A DNA stretch of 54,961 bases from contig DATMGE010000006.1 in NCBI GenBank assembly GCA_035555795.1, positions 1-54,961 on the forward strand, written 5' to 3'. Below, piece by piece: positions 46,315-54,961 of this stretch. A model generated the notes under the pieces. It did not search any database. It was not told the origin of the DNA and worked only from the letters and a program-made list of their open reading frames with translations. Origin of the DNA: RCIO01 sp035555795. GTDB lineage: Bacteria > Pseudomonadota > Alphaproteobacteria > Rhizobiales > Rhizobiaceae. The first letter of the stretch is position 1. Every line of letters begins with the position of its first letter. Position numbers and translations under genes: made by a program.

Positions 46315-47319
46315 ATGATCGACATCCTCAACGCCTTCGTCGTGCTCGCCAATTTCGTCATCGTTCCGGGGCTGGCCTATGGCGCGCAGCTTGCGCTGGG
46401 CGCGCTCGGCGTCACGCTGGTCTACGGCATATTGCGCTTCTCCAATTTCGCCCATGGCGACCTGATGGCCTTCGGCACCATGCTGACCATCCTCGTCACA
46501 TGGTGGTTCATGGCCATGGGCATCTCGGCTGGCCCGCTGCCGACCGCGCTGCTGGCGCTGCCGATCGGCATTGCCGGAGCGGTGCTGATGAGCCTGCTGA
46601 CCGACCGGCTGGTCTACCGTTTCTACCGGGTGCAGAAATCGCCCACCATCGTGCTGGTCATGGCCTCGGTGGGCGTCATGTTCGTGCTCAACGGCATCGT
46701 GCGCCTGGTGATCGGGCCTGACGAGCAGCGCTTTGCCGATGGCGAGCGCTTCCTGGTCACCGTGCGCGGTTTCCGCGAGCTGACGGGACTTGACGAGGGC
46801 CTCGTCATCCGGCTGCCGGTCGCCATCACCATCGTCGTGGCCGTCATCGTCGTGGTGGCGCTGTTCTGGTTCCTGCAATCGACACGCGCCGGCAAGGCGA
46901 TGCGCGCCTATTCCGACAATGAGGACCTGGCACTGCTCTCCGGCATCAATCCGGACCGCGTCGTGGCGATCACCTGGATCATCGCGGCAGCGCTCGCCAC
47001 CATCGCAGGCGTGCTCTACGGCCTCGACAAGAGTTTCCGCCCCTTCACCTATTTCCAGCTCCTGCTGCCGATCTTCGCGGCGGCCATCGTTGGCGGCATC
47101 GGCCAGCCGCTGGGCGCCATCGCCGGCGGCTTCGTCGTCGCCTTCTCCGAGGTGACGCTGACCTATGCCTACAAGCGGGTGCTGGAATATCTCGGCTTCC
47201 AGCCGGAGGGCCTCGTGCAACTGCTCTCGACCGAATACAAGTTCGCCATCTCCTTCGTCATCCTGGTTCTGGTGCTGCTGATACGGCCGACGGGCATCTT
47301 CCGCGGGAGGGTGCTGTGA
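46315..47319 (+). CDS. livH: ABC transporter permease, LivH-type
   Basis: This 334-residue permease has about eight helices and the LivH landmarks LALGALGVTLVYGILRFSNF and HGDLMAFG near the N-terminus, and GKAMRAYSDNEDLALLSGIN in the cytoplasmic loop. The ATG at 46315 and a GTG at 46309, which would overlap the livF stop, are both possible starts; the difference is two residues. Its stop overlaps livM by GTGA. Confidence 0.92.
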   Translation: MIDILNAFVVLANFVIVPGLAYGAQLALGALGVTLVYGILRFSNFAHGDLMAFGTMLTILVTWWFMAMGISAGPLPTALLALPIGIAGAVLMSLLTDRLVYRFYRVQKSPTIVLVMASVGVMFVLNGIVRLVIGPDEQRFADGERFLVTVRGFRELTGLDEGLVIRLPVAITIVVAVIVVVALFWFLQSTRAGKAMRAYSDNEDLALLSGINPDRVVAITWIIAAALATIAGVLYGLDKSFRPFTYFQLLLPIFAAAIVGGIGQPLGAIAGGFVVAFSEVTLTYAYKRVLEYLGFQPEGLVQLLSTEYKFAISFVILVLVLLIRPTGIFRGRVL

Positions 47320-48632
47320 GCGAGCGCATGCGCATCATCGTCCTCTACGGCCTGATGGCCTTGCTGCTCGCGCTGGTCGGTTTCGGCCAGAGTTGGGCAC
47401 TGGCCCTGACCATCACAAGCCTCTGTTTGATCTCGGCCATCATGGCGCTGGGCGTGAACATGCAGTGGGGCTATGCCGGCCTGTTCAATGTCGGCGTGAT
47501 GGGCTTTGCCGCGCTCGGCGGGCTTGCGGCTGTGCTGGTCTCCATGCCGCCAGTGCCGGGCGCATGGGCCGCTGGCGGTACGGGCCTCGGCCTCGCCTTG
47601 ATCACCCTGATCGGCACGGTTGCGGTCGCGGTCTTCGTGCGGCGCAGGACCGCCGGCACGACGCGCCTCCTTGCGATATTCGCCGTCGCCGTGGTGGGCT
47701 ATTTCCTCACCCGCAGCTTCTTCGACCCGGCGGTGAATGCGATCGAGAGCTTCGATGCGGCGCGCACCGGCTATCTCGGTGGGCTCGGCCTGCCGGTGAT
47801 CTTCTCCTGGCTTGTAGGCGGCGTCTTCGCGGCCGCTGCTGCGTGGCTGGTGGGCAAGATTGCGCTCGGCCTGCGCTCCGACTATCTGGCGATCGCCACG
47901 CTGGGCATTTCGGAGATCATCATCGCCTTCCTCAAGAACGAGGAATGGCTGTCGCGCGGCGTCAAGAACGTGTCCGGCCTGCCGCGACCAGTGCCCTACG
48001 AAATCGACCTCCAGCAGGCGCCGTGGTTTCTCGACCTCGCCTCGACGCTGGGCGCCAGCCCCGTCGTGCTGTCGAGCCTCTATGTACGCCTCTCCTATGT
48101 GCTGCTCTTCGCTGCCGTCCTGGTGATCCTGCTGTGGATGGCGGAGCGCGCGCTGAACTCGCCCTGGGGCCGCATGATGCGCGCCATCCGCGACAATCGC
48201 GATGCGGCAGAGGCGATGGGCAAGGACGTGACCGGCCGGCATTTGCAGGTCTTCATTCTCGGCTCGGCGGTTGTCGGTATCGCCGGCGCCATGCTGACCA
48301 CGCTCGACGGGCAGTTCACGCCCGGCCAGTACAACCCGCTGCGCTTCACCTTCCTGATCTGGGTGATGGTGATCGTCGGCGGCTCCGGCAACAATTGGGG
48401 CGCGGTGCTGGGCGGCTTCCTGATCTGGTTCCTATGGGTCGAGGCGGAACCTGTCGGCGGCTGGCTGATGTCGGTCGTGACCTCTGGCCTGGCAGCCGAT
48501 AGCGGCCTGCGCGCGCACCTTCTCGACGCCGCACCCTATATGCGGCCGCTGACCATGGGCATCATCATGCTTCTGGTGCTGCGCTTCGCACCGCGCGGGC
48601 TCATTCCCGAACGCACCGCGCGGCGACATTAG
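47316..48632 (+). CDS. livM: ABC transporter permease, LivM-type
   Basis: This 438-residue permease contains LivM features: LGVNMQWGYAGLFNVGVMGF, KIALGLRSDYLAIATLGISE (with the loop IIIAFLKNEEW), WGRMMRAIRDNRDAAEAMGK and MVIVGGSGNNWGAVLGGF. It has extra membrane segments at the N-terminus relative to short LivM proteins. The GTG start overlaps livH by GTGA and follows GGGAGGGTG. It ends the five-gene operon, and a degraded repeat copy begins at its stop codon. Confidence 0.92.
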   Translation: MSERMRIIVLYGLMALLLALVGFGQSWALALTITSLCLISAIMALGVNMQWGYAGLFNVGVMGFAALGGLAAVLVSMPPVPGAWAAGGTGLGLALITLIGTVAVAVFVRRRTAGTTRLLAIFAVAVVGYFLTRSFFDPAVNAIESFDAARTGYLGGLGLPVIFSWLVGGVFAAAAAWLVGKIALGLRSDYLAIATLGISEIIIAFLKNEEWLSRGVKNVSGLPRPVPYEIDLQQAPWFLDLASTLGASPVVLSSLYVRLSYVLLFAAVLVILLWMAERALNSPWGRMMRAIRDNRDAAEAMGKDVTGRHLQVFILGSAVVGIAGAMLTTLDGQFTPGQYNPLRFTFLIWVMVIVGGSGNNWGAVLGGFLIWFLWVEAEPVGGWLMSVVTSGLAADSGLRAHLLDAAPYMRPLTMGIIMLLVLRFAPRGLIPERTARRH

Positions 48633-48677
48633 AGCAATTCCAGCAAAGCGCTTTGCGCCCGGGATTGTGCGAAAAAG
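48632..48677 (+). repeat. Interspersed repeat, degraded copy C
   Basis: This starts GAGCAATTCCAGCAAAG like the other two copies. It keeps the 3' GGGATTGTGCGAAAAAG part but is shortened in the middle and lacks the second half. It begins at the last base of the livM stop (TAG). The inner stem is remade as GCAAAGCGC/GCGCTTTGC-like pairing (AAAGCGCTTT). Confidence 0.7.
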
Positions 48678-48679
48678 CC

Positions 48680-49450
48680 CTACGCGAGCTGCTGCCAGGT
48701 CTGCCAGCCGGCCAGCAGGATGATGAGACAGCTGACGAGCCGCAGCAGGCTGCGTTCGGGGATCGCCTTCACCATCCAGCCTGCGAGCGGCGCGGCGAGT
48801 AGCCCGCCCACGATCAGGCCGGCAATGGAGGCGAGGCCGCCCGCGCCGTCGCCCGAAATGCTCCACGTCCCGCTGATCAGCGCGGCGAGGAAGGTAATGG
48901 AGACCGCGAGCGTGATCAGGAACTCGCTGGCATTGACGGTGCCGATCACATAGCGGGCCGACCCGCCGGCACCGAGCAGGCCGGTGGTGACGATCGGTCC
49001 CCACCCGCCGCCGCCGGCCGCGTCGAGAAATCCGCCGGCCGCGCCCATCGGCGCCACATAGGACATCGGCACCGGCCGCGCCGGCAGCTTGCGGAAGGAG
49101 CGGACCAGAAGCCATGCCCCCACCAGCGCCAGATAGGCGGTGACGAAGGGCTTCACCATGTCGCCATCGAAGGAGGTCAGCACATAGGCGCCGGCGCAAC
49201 CGCCGAGAATGCCGAAGGGGGCGAGCCGGAAGAAGAGCTTCCAGTCGATATTGCGATGGTAGAGATGCGCCGAGCCGGATGCCGCGGTGGTGAACATTTC
49301 CGCCGCATGAACGGCCGCTGAGGCATGCGCCGGCGACACGCCGAAGGCCAGCAGGGTGGTGGAGGAGATGACGCCATAGGCCATGCCGAGAGCGCCGTCG
49401 ACGGCCTGCGCCAGGAATCCGACGATGAGGAAGAGGAAGAAATCCTGCAA
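48680..49450 (-). CDS. TSUP family transporter (TauE/SafE-like)
   Basis: This 256-residue protein has about eight helices and the TSUP pattern of two repeated motifs: QAVDGALGMAYGVISSTTLL near the N-terminus and GAAGGFLDAAGGGGWGPIVT at about residues 130-150. Members export sulfite, sulfoacetate or related organosulfur anions. No sulfur-metabolism gene is adjacent, so the substrate is unknown. It is convergent with livM and lies in the same direction as groEL, but a terminator separates it from groEL. Confidence 0.88.
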   Translation of the reverse strand: MQDFFLFLIVGFLAQAVDGALGMAYGVISSTTLLAFGVSPAHASAAVHAAEMFTTAASGSAHLYHRNIDWKLFFRLAPFGILGGCAGAYVLTSFDGDMVKPFVTAYLALVGAWLLVRSFRKLPARPVPMSYVAPMGAAGGFLDAAGGGGWGPIVTTGLLGAGGSARYVIGTVNASEFLITLAVSITFLAALISGTWSISGDGAGGLASIAGLIVGGLLAAPLAGWMVKAIPERSLLRLVSCLIILLAGWQTWQQLA

Positions 49451-49593
49451 AAGTCCATCCCAGGTTCAGGTCGTTGCATGACTGCGTAGCGGATTTGCGT
49501 AATCGGACGCAAAGCGTTTGATCGTTCCGTCAATTGCGGGCCGCTTTCGCGAAGCATCGCTGAATGAAGCGGAGACGGGCGCATCGCGCAACG

Positions 49594-49618
49594 AAAAAGG
49601 GCGGCATCGCTGCCGCCC
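49594..49618 (-). terminator. Rho-independent terminator of groESL
   Basis: GGGCGGCA (49599-49606) and TGCCGCCC (49611-49618) form a perfect 8-bp stem around TCGC, followed on the minus-strand RNA by five U residues (49598-49594). It is the first clean terminator downstream of groEL, about 105 bases past the stop. Confidence 0.85.
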
Positions 49619-49633
49619 CTGATCCGAACTTGG

Positions 49634-49724
49634 AGCTTTTATGGACTTCTCAGAAGTCCATGCCGCCACTCAAGCCCGCATGCGGGCTTGAGCATCTAAG
49701 TGATGGGCGAGCTCTATGGACTTC

Positions 49725-49742
<18 letters not shown>
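49634..49742. repeat. Duplicated groEL 3' end around a 24-bp palindrome
   Basis: The 21-bp dyad ATGGACTTCT-T-AGAAGTCCAT at 49716-49736, which contains the groEL stop, is repeated at 49641-49661 with the centre changed to C. The next bases, GCCGCC, and the preceding GAGCT also match. Between them, CTCAAGCCCGCA (49669-49680) directly meets its complement (49681-49692), a 24-bp palindrome with no loop. The downstream copy again encodes GGMDF and then TGA on the minus strand. Confidence 0.85.
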
Positions 49743-51368
<1,626 letters not shown>

Positions 51369-51440
51369 GTTCAGCTCCTCGTTTGGTTGGCCGCACGCAG
51401 GGGCGCAGCCGGTGTTTCACCTGACAGGATGGACCGGCAA

Positions 51441-51737
51441 TCAGCCGATGATGCCCATGATGTCGGATTCCTTCATGATCAGCAGGTCTTCGCCGTTGAG
51501 CTTGACCTCGGTGCCCGACCACTTGCCGAACAGCACGCGATCGCCTGCCTTCACGTCCAGCGGAACCAGCTTGCCGGCCTCGTCGCGGGCGCCCGAACCG
51601 ACGGCGATGACTTCGCCTTCCTGGGGCTTTTCCTTGGCGGTGTCGGGGATGATGATGCCGCCCTTGGTCTTTTCTTCAGACTCGAGCCGGCGCACGACCA
51701 CGCGGTCATGGAGCGGGCGGAATTTGGACTTTGCCAT
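51441..51737 (-). CDS. groES: Co-chaperonin GroES (Hsp10)
   Basis: This 98-residue lid protein of the GroEL ring has FRPLHDRVVVRRLESEEKT, the mobile loop TKGGIIIPDTAKEKP, and the C-terminal GEDLLIMKESDIMGI. The ATG at 51737 (MAKSKFRP) gives the family start; the TTG three codons upstream is unlikely. It is first in the groES-groEL operon. Transcription is likely under RpoH activation and HrcA repression (see CIRCE). Confidence 0.96.
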   Translation of the reverse strand: MAKSKFRPLHDRVVVRRLESEEKTKGGIIIPDTAKEKPQEGEVIAVGSGARDEAGKLVPLDVKAGDRVLFGKWSGTEVKLNGEDLLIMKESDIMGIIG

Positions 51738-51800
51738 GTCTTTCAATCCTCGATGCGGATGATAAAAGGGTTCCCTCCGTCCGGCGGACCGGACCAGACG

Positions 51801-51827
51801 TTAGCACTCGTTAATGAGGAGTGCTAA
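51801..51827. promoter_or_regulatory. CIRCE element (HrcA operator)
   Basis: TTAGCACTC (51801-51809) and GAGTGCTAA (51819-51827) form the perfect 9-bp CIRCE inverted repeat with its standard 9-base spacer. HrcA bound here should repress groESL in unstressed cells. It overlaps the expected groESL transcription start. Confidence 0.97.
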
Positions 51828-51838
51828 CGATGCAGTCC

Positions 51839-51867
51839 AGATAGGCGTGGCCGCTATACGAGTCAAG
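51839..51867 (-). promoter_or_regulatory. RpoH-type heat-shock promoter of groESL
   Basis: On the minus strand CTTGAC (51867-51862), a 16-base spacer and CCTATCT (51845-51839) match the alphaproteobacterial RpoH pattern CTTG-N17/18-CYTATNT as I recall it. It lies immediately upstream of CIRCE, giving dual RpoH/HrcA control. It also lies inside the leader of the divergent sigma-factor gene. Confidence 0.75.
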
Positions 51868-51954
51868 GCTCGGCCGAACGGCATTTACGTGGAATTCGAC
51901 CATTCGGTCCCGTCACGCGTTGCAAAGCTGGAGAACGCTTCTACCTTGCTTGGG

Positions 51955-52494
51955 ATGACGCCTGATGACATCACCAAGCTCATCCTTCGCACCTCCATGC
52001 GCGAGCGCGCCGCTTTCGATCTGCTTTATCGGCACACCAATGCGAAACTGTTCGGCGTCTGCCTGCGTGTCTTACGCGACAGGGCGGAGGCGGAAGAGGC
52101 CTTGCAGGAAGTGTTCGTGAAGGTCTGGACCAAGGCCGACCGTTTCGTCGCGTCGGACCTCAGCCCGATTTCCTGGCTGGTCGCGATTGCGCGGAATCAT
52201 TGCATCGACCGCCTGCGGTCGCGGAAGATGAGGACGACTGATCTCGATGAAGCTGCCGAAATAGCGGACCCGGCCGCGAATCCGGAACAGGCTGCGCTGG
52301 CTGGCAGCATCCGCGATAGCGTGATGCGCTGCCTGTCGGAACTCGAAGCAGATCGCGCGGCGGCGGTTCGCTGCGCCTATCTTGATGGCGAGTCCTATGC
52401 CGATCTGGCGGCACGCTTTGCCGTGCCGATCAACACGATGAGAACCTGGCTGCGGCGCAGCCTGATGAAACTGCGGGAATGCCTCGAAAGATGA
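51955..52494 (+). CDS. ECF RNA polymerase sigma factor, SigK-like
   Basis: This 179-residue sigma factor has a region 2 with LLYRHTNAKLFGVCLRVLRD and EEALQEVFVKVW, then SPISWLVAIARNHCIDRLRS. Region 4 holds YLDGESYADLAARFAVPINT and TMRTWLRRSLMKLREC. I placed the start at ATG 51955 because sigma homology begins there; the 47 residues upstream in frame do not resemble a sigma domain. The stop overlaps the anti-sigma gene by ATGA. With RskA and a fasciclin gene it resembles the mycobacterial SigK-RskA module. Confidence 0.88.
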   Translation: MTPDDITKLILRTSMRERAAFDLLYRHTNAKLFGVCLRVLRDRAEAEEALQEVFVKVWTKADRFVASDLSPISWLVAIARNHCIDRLRSRKMRTTDLDEAAEIADPAANPEQAALAGSIRDSVMRCLSELEADRAAAVRCAYLDGESYADLAARFAVPINTMRTWLRRSLMKLRECLER

Positions 52495-53216
52495 ACGGCG
52501 ACGACGAAAGGAATCCTGAACGCGGAGGCGACGACATGCTCGCCGCCGAATATGTTCTGGGCGTGCTCGATGCCGCGCAGCGCCAGGAAGCTACGCGCAG
52601 GATCGAGGCCGACCAGGCCTTCGCGCGGCTTGTGGACGCCTGGGAAGTAAGGCTTTCGGGCCTTGCCGAAGACTATGAGCCCGAGGCTGCCCCGGAACGG
52701 GTGAAGGCCGGGATCGACCTGCGCCTGTTCGGCGGTCGCGCCGATGCGCACCGCTCCAGGCAGGCGGGATTGTGGTCGAGCCTTGCATTCTGGCGCGGCA
52801 TCTCGGCCGCGGCGGTCGCGGCGCTGTTGTTGATCGCGGCGATGTCGTATTTCCCGGGGCTGGGCACCGCACCGCCTGCCCCGCGCCTGATGGCGGCGCT
52901 GGCCGCCGATGGCAGCCCGGTGCGATATGTCGCGCTCTACGATGCGGCGGGCGCAAAGGTCGCGATGTCGCATATTGCCGGCGAACGCGCGGCCGATCGC
53001 GATTTCGAGCTGTGGCTCATCGAAGGCAATAATGCGCCGATGTCCGTGGGCGTGATCCCGCAGGGCGGCAGCGTCAGCATGGCGCTGGACGATGCGATGC
53101 GCGGGGTTATGGCATCCGGCGCCGTACTCGCCATCAGTGAAGAGCCTCGCGGGGGATCGCCCACTGGCCAGCCGACCGGGCCCGTCGTCGCGGCCGGCGA
53201 CCTTCGGGCGATCTGA
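52491..53216 (+). CDS. RskA-type anti-sigma factor
   Basis: This 241-residue single-pass membrane protein has a cytosolic anti-sigma domain (about residues 15-60, MLAAEYVLGVLDAAQRQEAT and AFARLVDAWEVRL) and a membrane helix at about 104-122. A periplasmic RskA domain follows (YVALYDAAGAKVAMSHI, DFELWLIEGNNAPMSVGVIP). It contains no cysteine, so it is not a zinc-type anti-sigma factor. It should hold the partner sigma factor until cleaved in response to an envelope signal. It overlaps the sigma gene by ATGA, and a repeat copy starts at its stop. Confidence 0.87.
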   Translation: MNGDDERNPERGGDDMLAAEYVLGVLDAAQRQEATRRIEADQAFARLVDAWEVRLSGLAEDYEPEAAPERVKAGIDLRLFGGRADAHRSRQAGLWSSLAFWRGISAAAVAALLLIAAMSYFPGLGTAPPAPRLMAALAADGSPVRYVALYDAAGAKVAMSHIAGERAADRDFELWLIEGNNAPMSVGVIPQGGSVSMALDDAMRGVMASGAVLAISEEPRGGSPTGQPTGPVVAAGDLRAI

Positions 53217-53318
53217 GCAATTCCAGCAAAAGTGCGCAGCGGTTTTGCGTCCGGAATTGCGTAAAAACAAAGAGATAGAGAATACGCTCCAATTCCGTGA
53301 AAAGCGGAAATGCTCCAG
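53215..53318 (+). repeat. Interspersed ~100-bp repeat, copy B
   Basis: It begins GAGCAATTCCAGC at the anti-sigma stop codon. GCAATTCC pairs with GGAATTGC and GCAAAA with TTTTGC to form an imperfect stem around GTGCGCAGCGG. AAAAACAAAGAGAT and a weaker second stem (AGAATACGCTCC / GGAAATGCTCC) follow. It aligns with copy A at 13401-13502 on the opposite strand. Confidence 0.88.
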
Positions 53319-53452
53319 AAGCGGCGCTCTGGGAAGCACCGACATCAAGCGCGGTGTGTGATTATTTCGCCGTCGCTGAAACTCGGCATCGTCCTGCTCC
53401 GTAGCTTCTGCATCCCTGGCAAGGGGAACAGGAGACAAAAGGAGTTAACGAC

Positions 53453-54013
53453 ATGCGCAAGATCACATCCACACTGCTCGCCGGCGTGTTCGCGGCAACT
53501 GCATTCGCCGGGCTCGCCATGGCGCAAGACAATCCGATGGTCGGCGGCGCCGCGATGTATGACAACAAGAACATCGTCGAAAACGCCATGAACTCGAAGG
53601 ACCACACCACGCTCGTCGCGGCGGTAAAGGCAGCGGGCCTCGTGGAGACCCTGTCGGGACCGGGCCCTTTCACGGTCTTCGCACCGACCAACGAAGCATT
53701 CGCGGCGCTGCCTGCCGGCGCGGTGGACACGCTGATGAAGCCTGAGAACAAGGAACAGCTCACCAAGGTGCTGACCTGTCATGTCGTCTCGGCCGACGCG
53801 ATGTCTTCGGCGATCGGCAAGATGATCGCCGACGATGGCGGCACGCATCCGGTGAAGACGGTTGGCGGTTGCACCTTGCAGGCCAAGATGGATGGCGACA
53901 AGATCACGCTGACAGACGAGACCGGCGGCGTCGCCACTGTCACGATCGCCGACGTGAAACAGTCCAACGGCGTGATCCACGTGATCGATAAGGTATTGAT
54001 GCCGAAGGCCTGA
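53453..54013 (+). CDS. Secreted fasciclin (FAS1) domain protein
   Basis: This 186-residue exported protein has a signal peptide (MRKITSTLLAGVFAATAFAG, cleavage near AMA-QD) and one FAS1 domain. The H1-like motif is FTVFAPTNEAFAALP (about 73-87) and the H2-like motif is NGVIHVIDKVLMP at the end. Two cysteines (C109 and C140) could form a disulfide, as in MPT70-type proteins. AAGGAG precedes the start. It is the likely output gene of the sigma/anti-sigma pair upstream, as in mycobacteria where SigK drives mpt70 and mpt83; that link is inference. Confidence 0.9.
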   Translation: MRKITSTLLAGVFAATAFAGLAMAQDNPMVGGAAMYDNKNIVENAMNSKDHTTLVAAVKAAGLVETLSGPGPFTVFAPTNEAFAALPAGAVDTLMKPENKEQLTKVLTCHVVSADAMSSAIGKMIADDGGTHPVKTVGGCTLQAKMDGDKITLTDETGGVATVTIADVKQSNGVIHVIDKVLMPKA

Positions 54014-54025
54014 CGAAAGGCGGGC

Positions 54026-54047
54026 GCGAACGCAGCCATGCGTTCGC
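54026..54047. other. Perfect 9-bp hairpin after the fasciclin gene
   Basis: GCGAACGCA (54026-54034) pairs with TGCGTTCGC (54039-54047) around GCCA, 12 bases past the stop and 110 bases before msrB. No U-run follows. It may partly uncouple msrB from the fasciclin gene or stabilise the latter's mRNA. Confidence 0.65.
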
Positions 54048-54157
54048 TGGGGAGCCTTCCGCTGCTTTTCGGGGCGGGGGGCTCCTGCTCAAGACGAGTT
54101 GATATCCGTGCGACGGGCCTTGCATGATATGCATGCAGCCAGACGGAGGATGACATC

Positions 54158-54646
54158 ATGACACGCCGGAAATTCCTGCTTGGCAGCGCGGCCGGCGCGG
54201 CTGCCGTCGCGATTGGCGGATGGCGCAGCGTCGCACTTGCGGCGGAAGGCAGCTTCGAGGTCACGAAGAGCGAAGCCGAATGGCGCGCCGTGCTCTCGGA
54301 TGCGCAATATGCGGTGCTGCGCGAGGAGAATACCGAATATCCCTTCACCAGCCCGCTCAACAATGAGAAGCGCACCGGCACCTTCCACTGCGCCGGCTGC
54401 GACCTGCCGGCCTATTCCTCGAAGGTGAAATATGAATCCGGCACGGGCTGGCCGAGCTTCTGGGAATCGCTTCCCGATGCCATCGGCACGAAGGAAGACG
54501 GTTCGATGGGCATGGTGCGCGTCGAGTGCCATTGCCGGCGCTGTGGCGGTCATTTCGGCCATATCTTCGATGACGGCCCGCCGCCGACCGGCAAGCGCCA
54601 CTGCCTCAACGGTCTGGCGCTGACATTCAGGCCCGAAGCGGCCTGA
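54158..54646 (+). CDS. msrB: Peptide-methionine (R)-S-oxide reductase with Tat-type signal
   Basis: This 162-residue MsrB reduces methionine-R-sulfoxide in proteins. The N-terminus MTRRKFLLGSAAGAAAVAIG has a twin-arginine signal pattern (TRRKFL), with cleavage expected near ALA-AE, so it should work in the periplasm. Zinc ligands are C78-C81 (FHCAGCD) and C126-C129 (CRRCGG). The catalytic cysteine is C149 in GKRHCLNGLAL, where RHCxN is kept but the usual serine after Asn is Gly. GGAGGATGACATC precedes the ATG. Its position after the fasciclin gene suggests an envelope oxidative-stress unit. Confidence 0.9.
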   Translation: MTRRKFLLGSAAGAAAVAIGGWRSVALAAEGSFEVTKSEAEWRAVLSDAQYAVLREENTEYPFTSPLNNEKRTGTFHCAGCDLPAYSSKVKYESGTGWPSFWESLPDAIGTKEDGSMGMVRVECHCRRCGGHFGHIFDDGPPPTGKRHCLNGLALTFRPEAA

Positions 54647-54685
54647 CGGAGCCTGCGCAAAGCCCCGACGCGTTGCTGCCTGAAC

Positions 54686-54961
54686 CTATTCGGTCACCAC
54701 CAGCGCGATTGCCGCGATCAGTTCGTCCAGCCCCTGGCCCTTCTCGGAGGAGGTTGCGACGACCGCCGGAAAGGCGGCGGGGCGGCGGCGGATCTTCTCC
54801 AGCGTCTCGGCGATCAGGCGCGGCACGCCGGCGGCCTTGATCTTGTCGGTCTTGGTCAGCACCAACTGGTAGGAGACGGCCGCCTTGTCGAGGAGCGAGA
54901 AAACCTCCTCGTCGTTGGTCTTTACGCCGTGGCGGGCGTCGATCAGCACATAGACGCGCTT
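54686..54961 (-). CDS. engB: Ribosome-biogenesis GTP-binding protein EngB/YsxC (C-terminal part)
   Basis: The visible 91 codons are the C-terminal part of a GTPase; the N-terminal part lies beyond the window. The segment VYVLIDARHGVKTNDEEVF follows the G3 region, LVLTKTDKI is the G4 (NKxD-like TKxD) motif, and ATSSEKGQGLDELIAAI covers G5. This pattern fits EngB, which is needed for 50S subunit maturation. It is convergent with msrB, 39 bases away. Confidence 0.88.
   Translation of the reverse strand, partial: KRVYVLIDARHGVKTNDEEVFSLLDKAAVSYQLVLTKTDKIKAAGVPRLIAETLEKIRRRPAAFPAVVATSSEKGQGLDELIAAIALVVTE

Overview
The window is about 55 kb of GC-rich chromosomal DNA (roughly 65 % G+C by eye) packed with single-domain metabolic and transport genes. 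Gaps are short (none above about 285 bases) and many genes in operons overlap by ATGA or GTGA. The gene set points to an alphaproteobacterium of the Hyphomicrobiales (rhizobial order), probably near Mesorhizobium or the Phyllobacteriaceae. The clues are a hisS-hisZ-hisG operon with short-form HisG, a plant-type GshA, small DUF1127 and DUF6460 proteins, an Irr/ICE-type iron box, an RpoH-type promoter plus CIRCE before groESL, and an interspersed GAGCAATTCCAGC repeat. The family placement is inference. I see no rRNA, tRNA, CRISPR array, prophage or insertion sequence.

Layout. 0-4.3 kb: an AsmA-like envelope protein diverges from acetoacetyl-CoA synthetase. 4.3-11.5 kb (minus strand): a ferric-iron ABC pair (fbpA-fbpB, with an Irr-box dyad upstream and no ATPase gene) lies downstream of a complete polyamine importer, potFGHI. 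11.6-16.6 kb: a haem-type membrane protein overlapping an NADPH:quinone reductase, a DUF1127 protein, a LysR regulator and xseA. 16.6-23 kb: a PuuA-like glutamine synthetase, CorA, isocitrate lyase with a small partner ORF, and a divergent ScfR/RamB-type regulator. 23-28.9 kb: DUF937, DUF616, gshA, rsmE, an unknown protein, a tiny exported peptide and a metallophosphatase. 28.8-34.4 kb: lldD diverges from glcD-(AbrB-like)-glcE-glcF. 34.4-43.2 kb: folD, an L,D-transpeptidase, tag, DUF4336, hisS-hisZ-hisG, doxX and fumC. 43.4-48.6 kb: a five-gene branched-chain-amino-acid-type ABC importer. 48.7-51.9 kb: a TSUP exporter and groES-groEL. 52-54.6 kb: an ECF sigma factor and RskA-type anti-sigma factor, then a secreted fasciclin protein and a Tat-type MsrB. 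The window ends inside engB.

How the genes fit together. Several encode two- and four-carbon acid metabolism: acetoacetate activation, isocitrate lyase with a putative acyl-CoA-sensing regulator, lactate and glycolate oxidation, and fumarase. Import of iron, polyamines and an amino-acid-like solute forms a second theme. Envelope and redox stress forms a third: sigma/anti-sigma, fasciclin, MsrB, GshA, DoxX and the MsrQ-like protein.

Most worth a second look: (1) the SigK/RskA-like + fasciclin + MsrB locus, which resembles the mycobacterial SigK-MPT70/83 arrangement; (2) a low-GC AbrB-type gene wedged into glcDEF; (3) perfect GC hairpins directly after all three ABC binding-protein genes; (4) a roughly 100-bp repeat family whose three copies all begin at a stop codon; (5) a duplicated groEL 3' end flanking a 24-bp palindrome; (6) a low-GC patch inside hisS; (7) an iron-box-controlled fbpAB without an ATPase gene.
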